Assembly: GCA_963676725.1 (NCBI GenBank)
Contig: OY781463.1
Coordinates: forward strand, 4,836,001-4,900,000
Direction: 5' to 3'
Length of the DNA: 64,000 nt
From: G963662905 sp963676725
GTDB lineage: Bacteria; Bacteroidota; Bacteroidia; Bacteroidales; WRLA01
This document shows positions 17,021 through 27,110 of the stretch, in pieces. Each line of letters starts with the position of its first letter. The stretch's first letter is position 1. The position numbers and the translations under genes are program-made. Under the pieces are notes generated by a model. It was not told the DNA's origin, searched no databases, and was given only the letters and a program-made list of their open reading frames with translations.

Positions 17021-18553
17021 TTAATTATCAGAGGGTTCAAAGGCGGGTTTTATTTTCACGCCATTATATTTTTTTTCGATGCCTTTATCAAAAGTAATGC
17101 TTAAAACGGGGAGCCCTTGCTCATCGTAGGACGTCCAGTTTCCGTTTTTCAAACCATATTCGAACTTGCCTTCTTTTTTCTTTCTGCCATTTGGCCAATA
17201 CCATTGATGCCAACCATGAGCCTGACCCGAGATAAATTTGCCCTTAAAGAGGAGGTCGCCATCATAATACCGGGCAATCCATTCGCCTTCTTTTCTTCCG
17301 CTTTCGTATGCTCCTTTTTCTGTATAGCTGGAATAATTATAGACCCAGGGGCCTTCTTCCAGGCCGTTTCTGAAACTCCCCTGCACCACAATTGTTCCTG
17401 AATCGCTATACTCAATCATCTCGCCTTCAGGATCTCCATTCCAATAAGACTCAGAACGGAGCAGTGTTCCGTTTGGATAATACCACAGCCATTCCCCGTC
17501 GGGTTTTTCTTTTTTGTTGTAGCTTCCTTTTTGCTCCAATTGCCCGTTTGGATAATAGTAATTCCAGAGTTTATGTTTCAGGCCATTAAAATAATTTCCT
17601 TTGGCGCGAATTGTTCCATTTGGGTAATAAAAAACCCAAGGGCCTTCTTTATTGCCGTTTTCGGCCAATGAGCCTTCTTCCAAAACAAGGCCATCTTGGA
17701 ACACCCGGGCAGTTTTCAAGCTTCCATCTTCATTATAATCCCGACGCATTCCCTGAGGTTCATTCTCTTTTAAGGCATAGACGCTTTTTAGGGTGCCGTT
17801 TGGATAATATTCTTTCACCAATTCGAGGCGTGCGGTTTCCGGAGCATCAACCTTAAGGACTCCATTTTCGTATTTCTCGATTTTCAAAAAGAGTCCATCC
17901 TCATCATAGTATTTAAAGAAACCGTTTTTCAAGTCATTGGTATAGGTTCCTTCCATTTGTGAGCGACCATTGGCATAGAAAAATTTCCAGGGGCCAAATC
18001 GTTTTCCAAGGCGATCGAGCCTGTTGATGCGTTCCCTCCTGATTTCATAGCCTTTTCTATATGTAATAACAGTAATCAGGCGGCCTGTTGAGTCGTATTC
18101 TTTTGCGAGGCCATCTTCGAGGCCATCGCGAAAAGGAATCTCCATTCTGAGTTGACCGTTCTTGAAAAGAATTTCTGTAAAACCTTCTTTTACGTCCTCT
18201 TCAAAATATTCCCGAATGGTTTCATTCGATTGATAAGTTGTGCGCCAACCGTTTTTCTTCCCAAGCGTATAATTGATTTCCAGCAAGAGTTTACTGCTGT
18301 CGTCGTAGAATTTCCAGAGTGAATCGAGCAGGAAATTTTTGCGGTTTCCTTCAGAAACGATAAAGCCTTTATCATTATAATTACGCCAATATCCATCGGG
18401 TTTTCCCTCGCGCAACATTCCCTCGCTGGCTTTTATGCCGTTCGGATGGTAAAACTCTTTGTACCCATTTGCCCCGACATCCTGCGCAAGCAATAGTGTA
18501 AAAGGTGCAAAAAGAAGGAATACGAGCAGTATAATTTTTAATAATCTATTCAT
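17021..18553 (-). CDS. Secreted MORN/YwqK-like repeat protein
   Basis: 510 residues with a signal peptide ending at FTLLLAQ (about residue 24). The rest is a long array of about 22-residue units of the form YYPNGTLRAKGNYFNGLKHG followed by W, the MORN-2/YwqK pattern often annotated as toxin-antitoxin YwqK family antitoxin. Here the export signal and length make an envelope-scaffold role more plausible than an antitoxin role. It precedes the M14 carboxypeptidase gene and follows the carboxypeptidase-regulatory-like gene, all on the minus strand. Confidence 0.8.
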   Translation of the reverse strand: MNRLLKIILLVFLLFAPFTLLLAQDVGANGYKEFYHPNGIKASEGMLREGKPDGYWRNYNDKGFIVSEGNRKNFLLDSLWKFYDDSSKLLLEINYTLGKKNGWRTTYQSNETIREYFEEDVKEGFTEILFKNGQLRMEIPFRDGLEDGLAKEYDSTGRLITVITYRKGYEIRRERINRLDRLGKRFGPWKFFYANGRSQMEGTYTNDLKNGFFKYYDEDGLFLKIEKYENGVLKVDAPETARLELVKEYYPNGTLKSVYALKENEPQGMRRDYNEDGSLKTARVFQDGLVLEEGSLAENGNKEGPWVFYYPNGTIRAKGNYFNGLKHKLWNYYYPNGQLEQKGSYNKKEKPDGEWLWYYPNGTLLRSESYWNGDPEGEMIEYSDSGTIVVQGSFRNGLEEGPWVYNYSSYTEKGAYESGRKEGEWIARYYDGDLLFKGKFISGQAHGWHQWYWPNGRKKKEGKFEYGLKNGNWTSYDEQGLPVLSITFDKGIEKKYNGVKIKPAFEPSDN

Positions 18554-18610
18554 GGCATTAGCAAAAGAGGGGGGAAGTTATAAAAAAAAGTCCAATGAGG
18601 CCGTTTTGGT

Positions 18611-19375
18611 TTAGCCTTCCTTGTTTTGCTTATAATTTCGCCAGCATTCTAGTATGGCGAGGTAGATGTCGTAATCCTTGGCGCTGAGCACAAATTCATC
18701 GCTCAGGCCACAGTATTTCATAAATGTATCTGTTTCTATGGGATCTTTCAGTCCGGTAATACGTGCTACGAGTTCGCGATTGTATTTAAGATAAATCAGA
18801 TCGAAGCGCTTTTCTATTTTCACTTTCTTCCTGTAGTTCCTTGCCTGTTTAGCGCGTTTGCTAAAGGCGTTATACAAGAGCTGCACCGGGCCCATTGCCG
18901 TAACACCATAGGTTCCATCACTTAATTGGGGTATATTTCTTGGGATTCCGGGTATATTCAAAAGTGCCATTTTTTCATCCTTAATATTCAATTGAATGAT
19001 AGCCCGTTTTAATTCTGCATAAGTTTCCGGCCAAGGAAGTATATTTACGGCATCGAGTTCGTAGCTTGTGCTTTTTAAAGTAATCAGGGCTGCCGGGGCT
19101 TGCGTGCTATCGGATGGTGTAATATACAGTATTTCAGGAAGATAACCAATATAGCTAATCAACAAAGTGTCTTCTTTATGAAGAGGCAGAAAGAAGGTGC
19201 CATCTGCTTGTGTTACGGTAGCGAGATGGGATCCAAAAATACGCACCAACGCGCCCTCTAATGGTTCAAATTTTTGATTCACAACCCTGCCCGAATATTC
19301 GATCAGGTTTTGGCTGTAACCAATACTTCCAAAAAGTATCAGAAGGAATAGTATGGAAAACGCTTTAAGTTTCAT
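18611..19375 (-). CDS. Carboxypeptidase-regulatory-like domain protein
   Basis: 254 residues. A signal peptide (to about IGYSQ, residue 22) precedes a CarboxypepD_reg-like beta-sandwich (about 27-100; SGRVVNQKFEPLEGALVRIFG, then ADGTFFL and LLISYIGYLPE), the module that usually heads TonB-dependent receptors. No barrel follows; the last 130 residues form a helical domain of unknown function seen in Bacteroidota. Periplasmic or outer-membrane attached. First gene of the three-gene minus-strand run ending with the M14 enzyme. Confidence 0.78.
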   Translation of the reverse strand: MKLKAFSILFLLILFGSIGYSQNLIEYSGRVVNQKFEPLEGALVRIFGSHLATVTQADGTFFLPLHKEDTLLISYIGYLPEILYITPSDSTQAPAALITLKSTSYELDAVNILPWPETYAELKRAIIQLNIKDEKMALLNIPGIPRNIPQLSDGTYGVTAMGPVQLLYNAFSKRAKQARNYRKKVKIEKRFDLIYLKYNRELVARITGLKDPIETDTFMKYCGLSDEFVLSAKDYDIYLAILECWRNYKQNKEG

Positions 19376-19442
19376 CGCTGCTAAAGTAGCAATAAAGATT
19401 AATGAACCGAGTATGAGGCTGTTAAAAAAAGTTAAGTAGATG

Positions 19443-20990
19443 TTAGTTTAGAAAACGGCTCAGGTAGTCGATCAAATAGGCCGGTTTTACAGGTTTTGTG
19501 AGGTAGCCGGAGCATCCTGCTTCTTTGCTTTGGCGCTCCTCATCGCCCATTGTAAGTGCAGTGAGCATAATTACAGGTACTTGTTTGCGGATTTTTTTTA
19601 AGGCTTTCGTGCATTCGATCCCGTTTATGCCCGGAAGTCTTATATCCATGATTACCAAATCAATATCATCGTTATTTTTAAAAATTTCAACTGCATCCAA
19701 TCCATTGGGTGCTTCAAGTATTTGAATTTTTGTTTCTTTTAGTGTGTATTTGGTAATCATCATATTCTCGAAAGTGTCTTCAACAATAAGCACTTTTTTA
19801 TTCTGCCATTCATGCACTATATTATTGATCTTGGCTTCTGGAGACGCCGCCATTTCGTGTTTTTCGAGAATACATTCTATAGGGAGTGTTAAATGGAATA
19901 CAGAACCTGTTCCGATTTTTGATGTTGCCCAAATGCGGCCTCCGAGCAATTCGGCAAGGTTTTTTGCTATTGCGAGGCCAAGTCCTGTTCCTTTTTGAAC
20001 GGCTTCTTGGGTTGCCTGTGCAAATCGGTCAAAAATAAGGTCTAGTTTGTTTTCTTCGATTCCTGTGCCTGTGTCTTCTACAAAAAAATGAATTACTTCT
20101 GTCTCTATCTGATAGCCAAAGAGAATCGATCCACTGTCTGTAAATTTAATCGCATTCGATAGAAAGTTACTGATGATCTGCATCAATCGTTTTTTGTCAC
20201 TATGAACAGACAATTTTTGAATCTGCTGAGGTACCGACAAATTTAGTTTCAGGTTTTTGTTTTTCCTTGATTTATCGAGGCTTTCATTGAAAACATCCAA
20301 TATTGATTTCAACATTTGATGCAGGTCAAATGGGGCTTTAATAATTTTTAATTGCTGCGCTTCAATTTTTGAAATATCAATAATATCGTTAATCAGATTG
20401 AGCAAGAGTTCACCATTGTCCATAATAATCCTGGTGTACTTTTTTGTGTCATCAGCGTCCTCTGTATATTGTAAAAGTTCTGAAAATCCAATTATTGCGT
20501 TCATTGGTGTGCGCAACTCATGGGACATATTTGCCAGGAAAGCCGATTTAATTTTATCTGCTTCCTCGGCTTTTTCCCTAGCCTTAACAAGGGAGCGGTA
20601 GAGGTTTTTTCGTTCGATGGCATATAATATTGTTTTTGCCAGAAGAGCAGGGCTAAAATCTCCTTTATTCAAGTAATCCTGAGCGCCATTTTTTACGGCT
20701 TCCAATCCGGTAGTTTTTTCCGCAGTTCCTGTTAGGACAACCACAGCAAGGTTGGGAAATGCTTTTTGAAGTGTAAGAAATGTTTGTACCCCTTTTGAAT
20801 CGGGTAAGCCAAGATCCAAAAGTACAAGATCCGGAGTCCATGTTGAGAGTAATTCAATCCCTTCTTTCATCCTCTGCACACGCCTGATGGTGAAATCCAT
20901 TCCGGCTTCTTGTAAAAAGTCTTCAAGCAGAAAAAAATCCCCATCATTGTCCTCAAAACAAAGAAGATTTATGGCGTTTTCTGCATTCAT
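19443..20990 (-). CDS. Hybrid signalling protein REC-HisKA-HATPase-REC
   Basis: 515 residues, no membrane segment. An N-terminal receiver (acceptor Asp59 in LVLLDLGLPDSKG) is followed by a HisKA domain (His157 in ANMSHELRTPMN), a HATPase_c domain (NFLSNAIKFT, DTGTGIEE, GTGLGLAIAK) and a C-terminal receiver (Asp449 in LVIMDIRLPGING, with LTKP near the end). It is a phosphorelay hub that takes a signal from another kinase and has no DNA-binding output. It is last in the unit 25448-19443 after the sensor kinase and the single-domain receiver. Confidence 0.92.
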   Translation of the reverse strand: MNAENAINLLCFEDNDGDFFLLEDFLQEAGMDFTIRRVQRMKEGIELLSTWTPDLVLLDLGLPDSKGVQTFLTLQKAFPNLAVVVLTGTAEKTTGLEAVKNGAQDYLNKGDFSPALLAKTILYAIERKNLYRSLVKAREKAEEADKIKSAFLANMSHELRTPMNAIIGFSELLQYTEDADDTKKYTRIIMDNGELLLNLINDIIDISKIEAQQLKIIKAPFDLHQMLKSILDVFNESLDKSRKNKNLKLNLSVPQQIQKLSVHSDKKRLMQIISNFLSNAIKFTDSGSILFGYQIETEVIHFFVEDTGTGIEENKLDLIFDRFAQATQEAVQKGTGLGLAIAKNLAELLGGRIWATSKIGTGSVFHLTLPIECILEKHEMAASPEAKINNIVHEWQNKKVLIVEDTFENMMITKYTLKETKIQILEAPNGLDAVEIFKNNDDIDLVIMDIRLPGINGIECTKALKKIRKQVPVIMLTALTMGDEERQSKEAGCSGYLTKPVKPAYLIDYLSRFLN

Positions 20991-21053
20991 GGTAAAGCTT
21001 GATTATTGTATGCTACAAATATAATATTATTTTTTAATGTATTTGCATTATTT

Positions 21054-21488
21054 TTAATAAGATGGTAATCGAACAATGCCAAACCAAAAATCATGCACGG
21101 CTTTTACAACATCTACGAATTCTTTAAAATCAATGGGTTTCGTAATATAACAGTTGGCATTATGCTTATAAACCATATTAATATCAGAAATATTCTCGGA
21201 GGTGCTGAGCACAATTATCGGGATGCTTTGCAAATCATGGTCACTTTTTATTTCTTTAAGTAAGGCCCTTCCATCCATAATAGGGATATTCAGGTCTAAG
21301 ATAATGATATGTGGCCTGGGAACATCCTGATAGGGCGTTCTTTTGCTTAAAAAATCCAAGGCATTGGCTCCATTGGTTATCGAATGAAGATTTGTTTGAA
21401 ATGAAAATTCGGACAGGGCTTCACGAACAAGTTCTATATCGCCTAGGCTGTCTTCGACCAAGAGAATTTCTGCGGTTTTGCTTTTCAT
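21054..21488 (-). CDS. Single-domain response regulator (Rcp1/CheY-like)
   Basis: 144 residues, one receiver domain: acidic pair ED (12-13), acceptor Asp65 (IIILDLNIPIMDG), switch VLSTSEN and YITKPIDFKEF. The insert and the LNIPIMDG wording resemble Rcp1 of the phytochrome pathway. It starts 13 bp after the large PAS kinase and probably receives phosphate from it, passing it to the downstream hybrid kinase. Confidence 0.92.
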   Translation of the reverse strand: MKSKTAEILLVEDSLGDIELVREALSEFSFQTNLHSITNGANALDFLSKRTPYQDVPRPHIIILDLNIPIMDGRALLKEIKSDHDLQSIPIIVLSTSENISDINMVYKHNANCYITKPIDFKEFVDVVKAVHDFWFGIVRLPSY

Positions 21489-21500
21489 GGCTTCTTAATA

Positions 21501-24500
21501 TTATTTCAATTTTGGGAAAAAGAGGGAAAAAGTAGAGCCTTCGCCAAGCTTAGATTCTACCGATATCTTGCCATTATGGCGTTCCATAATTTTTTTACAG
21601 ATTGCCAGTCCTATTCCTGTGCCCTCATATTCTTCACGGGTATGCAATCGTTGGAAGATCTCAAAAACTCTTTCGAGATTGTCTTCACTAATTCCTATGC
21701 CATTATCAGCAACAGTGATGCAATAGGTGTCGTTTTCTTCCTGTGCTGATATTTTGATCGCGGTTTTCCCTTGTCTTTTAAATTTGATGGCGTTTGATAT
21801 CAGGTTTTGGAAAAGCTGCACCAATTGTATTTTATCGGCCATAATTTCCGGGAGTTTTCCAATTTCAATAATAGGCTTATTTTCTTGAATACTGTGATGC
21901 AGGTTCATTTTTACATCTTGAAGTACATCCATGAGTTTGGTGTTTTCAAACCCACTTCCTTTTGTGCCAATTCGTGAATATAATAACAGGTCTTTGATGA
22001 GTTGATCCATTCTTTTGGCTCCGTCAACAGCAAAAGCAATATAATTTTTTGCTCGTTTATCGAGTTGCTCTTTATAGCGCATTTCCAGGATTTGCAGGAA
22101 GCTGGTAATCATTCGCAATGGCTCGCGAAGGTCATGAGAGGCAACATAAGCAAATTGTTCGAGCTGAGCATTGGAGTCTTTTAGGCGTTCGAGTGTTTCG
22201 GTGAGTTTTTTTTCTGCGTTTTTCATATCCGTTACATCCCGTACAATTGCCATAAAATGCGTCATCCCTCTAAAATGCACCCCGGTGCCAATTACATAGG
22301 TGTGGAAAGTACTACCATCCTTACGTAAATCAATAGATTCTCCATGATATATACGACCATGATCTACCTCGCCGATTAAACCCTGTGCATCTTTCCTGAA
22401 TTCTTTGGTGATCAATTGAGTAGTATTGGTTTTTATGAGTTCTTCATAGGGATAAGCATACATTTGGCATGCCGCAGGATTGACTTCGACTATTGTGCCG
22501 TCTCTTTTAAAAATCACCAAAGCATCCGTTACCGATTCAAAAACATTTCTTAGTTGCTCTTCGCTGTTTTTTAGTTCCTTACGTGCGATATATTCCCCGG
22601 AAACGTCCGCTGCAAATACTACCGCCCCTGAGATAATCCCTTCAGCAGTTATGGGGTTTACCATAATTTCAAAATATCGGTCTTTTCCGTCAACTGTGTA
22701 AATATCCAGTTCTTTGAACACCCCGCCATTAAAAGCCCTTGCATAGCGTTCAGACCATTGCAGGCGCCAGGGTGCAAAAGAATCCGGTATCTGGTCGATA
22801 CAGTTTTGACCCATTTTTAAGCGAACACCAAATATTTTTTCAAATAGTTGTATAAAAAAACTATTGAGAGCTAATATTTTATTCTCACAATCTACCGACC
22901 AAATTGCAATATCTTTATTCTCGATAATTGCATTCAAATTATGGAAAAGTTGTCGGTATTTTTGTTCGTTCTCCTGCAAAGACAATTGCGCCTTTTTTTG
23001 TACATCAATATCGGTATGTGCTCCAATCCATTCTGTGATGTTTCCTTTATCATCGCTAATTGGCACGGCTTTGATGCTCATAAAACGGTATCTTCCTGAG
23101 CGATGCCGCAAGCGGTGTTCCAATAAAAGGGGTGTTTGGTTTCTGATGGCTTTTTTCCATTGTATTTTTGTATCAACGCGGTCATCGGGATGCACAGAAG
23201 CCATCCAGCCAATGCCTTTATACGCGCTAAAAGGCTGTCCTGTAAAGTCTTCCCAACCTGTTTGCGCTTCATGGATGAAGCCTTCTCCATCGGTAAACCA
23301 AACAATTTTTGATGTTGTATTGATTAATTCACGAAGACGCTTTTCACTTTGTTTGATACGGTCTTCTGCCGTTTTTCTGTATGAAATATCGCGGGAAATA
23401 CCAATAAGGATGTGAGGGTTTTCGTCATGATCCCATTTTACAACTTGTCCACGGCCATCGACCCACCTCCATTCTCCATTTTTTGCTTTTAAACGAAATT
23501 CTGCATAATAAAAATCACTTTCCTTTTTGAAATGTTTCTCTACAGCCAATAGTACAGCAGGAACATCATCGGGATGCATCAGTGCTGTCATCTTGTCGAT
23601 CGTGTCCGGAACCTCCTCATCATTATATCCGAGTGAACGGAATAATTCGGGTGTGCAAATCATTCCCCCTGTTTTAAAATCATCTTCAAATACAGAAGAA
23701 TCATTAATTTCCAAGGATAAATTCAAACGTTTTTCGCTTTCTAAAAGGGCATTTTCCGCTTCTTTGCGTTCTGTTATATCGATATGGGCTCCCAGCATCC
23801 GCACAACTTGCCCTTCACTGTTTTTAGTAGACTGTGCCCGATTAAATATCCAGCGATAGCTCCCGTTTTTATGCCTTAAACGAAATTCTGCAGTAAAAAC
23901 ACCGTCTGGATTTTTAAGGTAATTTTCTACTTTTTGGTGCATTGGTGCATAGTCGTCGGGATGCAGTAAATTTTGCCAGGAACTAAAAAGGTTGGGTAGC
24001 TCCTCGGGCAAATATCCCACCTGGGCTTTCCAAACACTTGAAAAATAAACCTCATCGGTTCCAACGGCCCAGTCCCAAATGCCGGTATTTGCAGCTGTGG
24101 TTGCCAGTTTATACCTTTCCTGACTTATTTCTGCTTTTTGTTCTGCTTGTTTCAGGGATGAGATATCGCGAACAATGCCATTGGCATATTCTATTTTTGA
24201 TTTATCGTTTTGAAAGGGTATGCCACTTGATTGAATATGAATCCAGCGCAGCCCTTTAGTAGGGTGGTTGATCCGAGCTATCTCGTCAAATTTAAATGGA
24301 GGGGAACAGCCTCTTTCATTGCTGGCAATTAATCGTGGCAAATCCTCAGGATGTGTGTTTTTAAACCATGCTTCAAAATTATTGATTTCGTTTTTATGAA
24401 TCCCAACTATATTGGCAAAGGACTTACTGATCATAATTACCTCAGCTTCAATTGGGCTTGCTCCCGCCCTAAGGCGATAGAGTGCATAATTCGTTGGTGT

Positions 24501-25448
24501 ATCTACAATGGATTTAAAGTGTTCGCGGCTTTCATTAATTTCAGCTATATATGCCATTCGTTCACTAATATTCCGAATACTGCCCCGAATTGATACTGGT
24601 TGGTCATCGTCCCCCATGAGGAGTTTCATGATAATTTCTGCAGGAAACCGACTTCCGTCTTTGCGAATAATGGTGGTTTCCAAATCTATTGATTGTGTGC
24701 CGTTTCTTATCAATTGAATAATTTTAAGTTTTAGTCGTTTATAATCCTCGGCATCGAATAAAACGGAGATTTTTGAAAACTTAAAATCAGAGGGTTTATA
24801 GATTGTTAATTTTTGAACAGCGGGGCTAATGTACTTAATATTTGCATCCAGGTCCATTTCCCAGATAAAGTCTGTAGAATATTCTGAAATTGTTTCCATT
24901 TGGAGAAAATGCTCCATCCGGGCTGTTGCCCCATCAAGAATAAGTGCGCCAATGCTATCAAGATATGTTAAAATTTCTTGAATTTTCGCGTCATCCAAAA
25001 CCGGAATATTTTCAATTTCTTTTAAAAAATCGCTTTTATCCAGTTTATTTTGTTCTGCTATTTTTTGAAAAAATGCTTTGTCTGGCTTATTGCCTTTTAT
25101 AAAAAAACCACCGGAAATAAGGGAGCCCAGATGTTTGTTGCTAAGATGAATTGGTAAAACGGCTTCCGTAAACCCGGAATCGCAGGAACAAACATAGGCT
25201 TTTTTGCTATGAAGAAAATCAATATTATTTTCTTGATTTTTAGGGCAATAATTATTTTTATGAAAAAAATTTGACCAATTATTTTCATGCCCAAATGAGG
25301 CAATGACCCTGTTTTGCTGATCAAAGAAAGCAATAGGAAGCTTGTTTATTTGATAGCTGCATTTAAGGAATGATTTAATTTTTTCAAGATCAATAAGATT
25401 TTTTGGCAACAACTCTTCATATTCCAATCTTGAAGTCTGCTTCTGCAT
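21501..25448 (-). CDS. PocR-domain, multi-PAS sensor histidine kinase
   Basis: 1315 residues without clear membrane segments. An N-terminal PocR-type ligand-sensing domain (about 15-170, with Cys residues in NNYCPKNQ and YVCSCDSG) is followed by about seven PAS/PAC units between 185 and 1085 (PAC ends such as GSIRNISERMAYI, GAHIDITERKEAE and GISRDISYRKTAE). Then come a HisKA domain (AYVASHDLREPLRM) and a HATPase_c domain (NLISNAIKFKRQG, DNGIGISED, GTGIGLAICKKIMERH). A cytoplasmic integrator of several small-molecule or redox signals; ligands unknown. First gene of the 25448-19443 unit and divergent from asnS. Confidence 0.9.
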   Translation of the reverse strand: MQKQTSRLEYEELLPKNLIDLEKIKSFLKCSYQINKLPIAFFDQQNRVIASFGHENNWSNFFHKNNYCPKNQENNIDFLHSKKAYVCSCDSGFTEAVLPIHLSNKHLGSLISGGFFIKGNKPDKAFFQKIAEQNKLDKSDFLKEIENIPVLDDAKIQEILTYLDSIGALILDGATARMEHFLQMETISEYSTDFIWEMDLDANIKYISPAVQKLTIYKPSDFKFSKISVLFDAEDYKRLKLKIIQLIRNGTQSIDLETTIIRKDGSRFPAEIIMKLLMGDDDQPVSIRGSIRNISERMAYIAEINESREHFKSIVDTPTNYALYRLRAGASPIEAEVIMISKSFANIVGIHKNEINNFEAWFKNTHPEDLPRLIASNERGCSPPFKFDEIARINHPTKGLRWIHIQSSGIPFQNDKSKIEYANGIVRDISSLKQAEQKAEISQERYKLATTAANTGIWDWAVGTDEVYFSSVWKAQVGYLPEELPNLFSSWQNLLHPDDYAPMHQKVENYLKNPDGVFTAEFRLRHKNGSYRWIFNRAQSTKNSEGQVVRMLGAHIDITERKEAENALLESEKRLNLSLEINDSSVFEDDFKTGGMICTPELFRSLGYNDEEVPDTIDKMTALMHPDDVPAVLLAVEKHFKKESDFYYAEFRLKAKNGEWRWVDGRGQVVKWDHDENPHILIGISRDISYRKTAEDRIKQSEKRLRELINTTSKIVWFTDGEGFIHEAQTGWEDFTGQPFSAYKGIGWMASVHPDDRVDTKIQWKKAIRNQTPLLLEHRLRHRSGRYRFMSIKAVPISDDKGNITEWIGAHTDIDVQKKAQLSLQENEQKYRQLFHNLNAIIENKDIAIWSVDCENKILALNSFFIQLFEKIFGVRLKMGQNCIDQIPDSFAPWRLQWSERYARAFNGGVFKELDIYTVDGKDRYFEIMVNPITAEGIISGAVVFAADVSGEYIARKELKNSEEQLRNVFESVTDALVIFKRDGTIVEVNPAACQMYAYPYEELIKTNTTQLITKEFRKDAQGLIGEVDHGRIYHGESIDLRKDGSTFHTYVIGTGVHFRGMTHFMAIVRDVTDMKNAEKKLTETLERLKDSNAQLEQFAYVASHDLREPLRMITSFLQILEMRYKEQLDKRAKNYIAFAVDGAKRMDQLIKDLLLYSRIGTKGSGFENTKLMDVLQDVKMNLHHSIQENKPIIEIGKLPEIMADKIQLVQLFQNLISNAIKFKRQGKTAIKISAQEENDTYCITVADNGIGISEDNLERVFEIFQRLHTREEYEGTGIGLAICKKIMERHNGKISVESKLGEGSTFSLFFPKLK

Positions 25449-25514
25449 AATTGCTGTATTTAAATTTCAACTGTAAATATAATTGAAATAAATCTTTTTT
25501 CATAGAAAAGTGCT

Positions 25515-25522
25515 TATTTTTG
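25515..25522 (+). promoter_or_regulatory. Possible -7 element for asnS
   Basis: TATTTTTG fits the Bacteroidota TAnnTTTG box, 33 bases before the asnS start. No good TTTG was found at the matching -33 distance, so this is tentative. Confidence 0.4.
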
Positions 25523-25554
25523 CAACTTTTAGTGCATTCGAAAAACGATGAAAC

Positions 25555-26952
25555 ATGAGCGAATTAAGAAGAAGCAAAATTGCGAGCCTCCTTCAATCAA
25601 ATGGTGATGGACGTCAGGTGAACATAAAAGGCTGGGTACGAACGAAGAGAGGGAATAAAAATGTAGCATTTATTGCGTTGAACGATGGTTCCGTAATCCA
25701 TAATATTCAGGTTGTTGTTGATGTGGCTTCATTTGATGAAGAATTACTCCGGCAGATTACAACGGGCAGCAGCCTGTCGGTAAATGGAACATTGGTTGCT
25801 TCTCAGGGCAAAGGCCAAAGTGTTGAAATACAGGCAACAGATATTGAGCTTTATGGCACAGCCGACCCGAATACATATCCTTTGCAGAAAAAAGGGCATA
25901 GTATGGAATTCCTGCGCAGTATTGCGCACCTTCGGTTCCGCACTAATACGTTTGGAGCCGTTTTCCGGATTCGTCATGCTTTGGCCTATGCGATTCATAA
26001 ATATTTTAACGACAATGGTTTTTATTATCTGCATACACCTTTAATCACAGGGTCTGATGCGGAAGGTGCAGGGGCGATGTTCCATGTGAGCACATTAGAT
26101 GCGAAAAACCCACCACTTCAGGAAGATGGAACGATTGATTTTTCCCAGGATTTCTTTGGCAGGGAAACCAATCTAACGGTTTCTGGTCAGCTTGAAGCAG
26201 AGTTAGCGGCTACAGCCCTTTCTCAGGTTTATACTTTTGGCCCAACTTTCCGTGCAGAAAATTCAAACACACCTCGTCATCTTGCCGAATTCTGGATGAT
26301 TGAACCGGAAATGGCTTTTTATGATATTCATGATGATATGGATTTGGCCGAAGACTTCCTGAAATACCTGATCAATTATGCCATGGAGCATTGCAAGGAT
26401 GATCTTGAATTTCTCAATAATATGATGGATAAAGGGCTATTGGAACGCTTGCAATTTATCCTGACCAATGACTTTGAACGCAAAACCTATACAGAAGCCG
26501 TAGAAATACTTATGGCTGCCGACAAAAAATTTGAATTTCCCGTAAGCTGGGGAACAGATCTGCAATCGGAACACGAACGCTATTTGGTGGAAGAGCACTT
26601 CAAAAAACCTGTAATCCTTACGGATTATCCCAAGGACATTAAGGCTTTTTATATGAAGGTGAACGAGGATAATAAAACCGTTCGCGCAATGGATGTTCTT
26701 TTCCCGAAAATTGGGGAAATTATTGGTGGCTCGCAGCGTGAAGAAAACTTAGACACATTACTCAAACGGATGGAAGAAATGAATGTGCCTGAGGAAGAAA
26801 TGTGGTGGTACCTTGACATTCGTAAATACGGAACCGTTCCGCATAGTGGATTTGGTCTTGGTTTTGAGCGTCTTGTGCTTTTTGTTACCGGTATGGCTAA
26901 TATTCGTGATGTCATTCCCTTTCCACGCACACCACAAAATGCCGAATTCTAA
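25555..26952 (+). CDS. asnS: Asparagine--tRNA ligase
   Basis: 465 residues, full length for bacterial AsnRS. The N-terminal OB-fold anticodon domain (about 10-110; VNIKGWVRTKRGNKNVAFIA) is followed by the class II core: motif 2 FRAENSNTPRHLAEFWMIEPE and motif 3 HSGFGLGFERLVLFVTG. The enzyme charges tRNA-Asn with asparagine using ATP. It is followed by rpoN on the same strand, an order that recurs in Bacteroidota. Confidence 0.97.
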   Translation: MSELRRSKIASLLQSNGDGRQVNIKGWVRTKRGNKNVAFIALNDGSVIHNIQVVVDVASFDEELLRQITTGSSLSVNGTLVASQGKGQSVEIQATDIELYGTADPNTYPLQKKGHSMEFLRSIAHLRFRTNTFGAVFRIRHALAYAIHKYFNDNGFYYLHTPLITGSDAEGAGAMFHVSTLDAKNPPLQEDGTIDFSQDFFGRETNLTVSGQLEAELAATALSQVYTFGPTFRAENSNTPRHLAEFWMIEPEMAFYDIHDDMDLAEDFLKYLINYAMEHCKDDLEFLNNMMDKGLLERLQFILTNDFERKTYTEAVEILMAADKKFEFPVSWGTDLQSEHERYLVEEHFKKPVILTDYPKDIKAFYMKVNEDNKTVRAMDVLFPKIGEIIGGSQREENLDTLLKRMEEMNVPEEEMWWYLDIRKYGTVPHSGFGLGFERLVLFVTGMANIRDVIPFPRTPQNAEF

Positions 26953-27110
26953 GAAAGGTTATTTTAACGAAAATATGCAGCGCCGCCGAATAGCAAGAAT
27001 CATTCCAAGCAAGAAATTTATTCGGTGGCCCTGCTGTTCTTATCACAATAATACGTATATTTGAAATTCAGAGCCTGATAAAAGAGCTCTACTGAAAACA
27101 TATTTGAAAA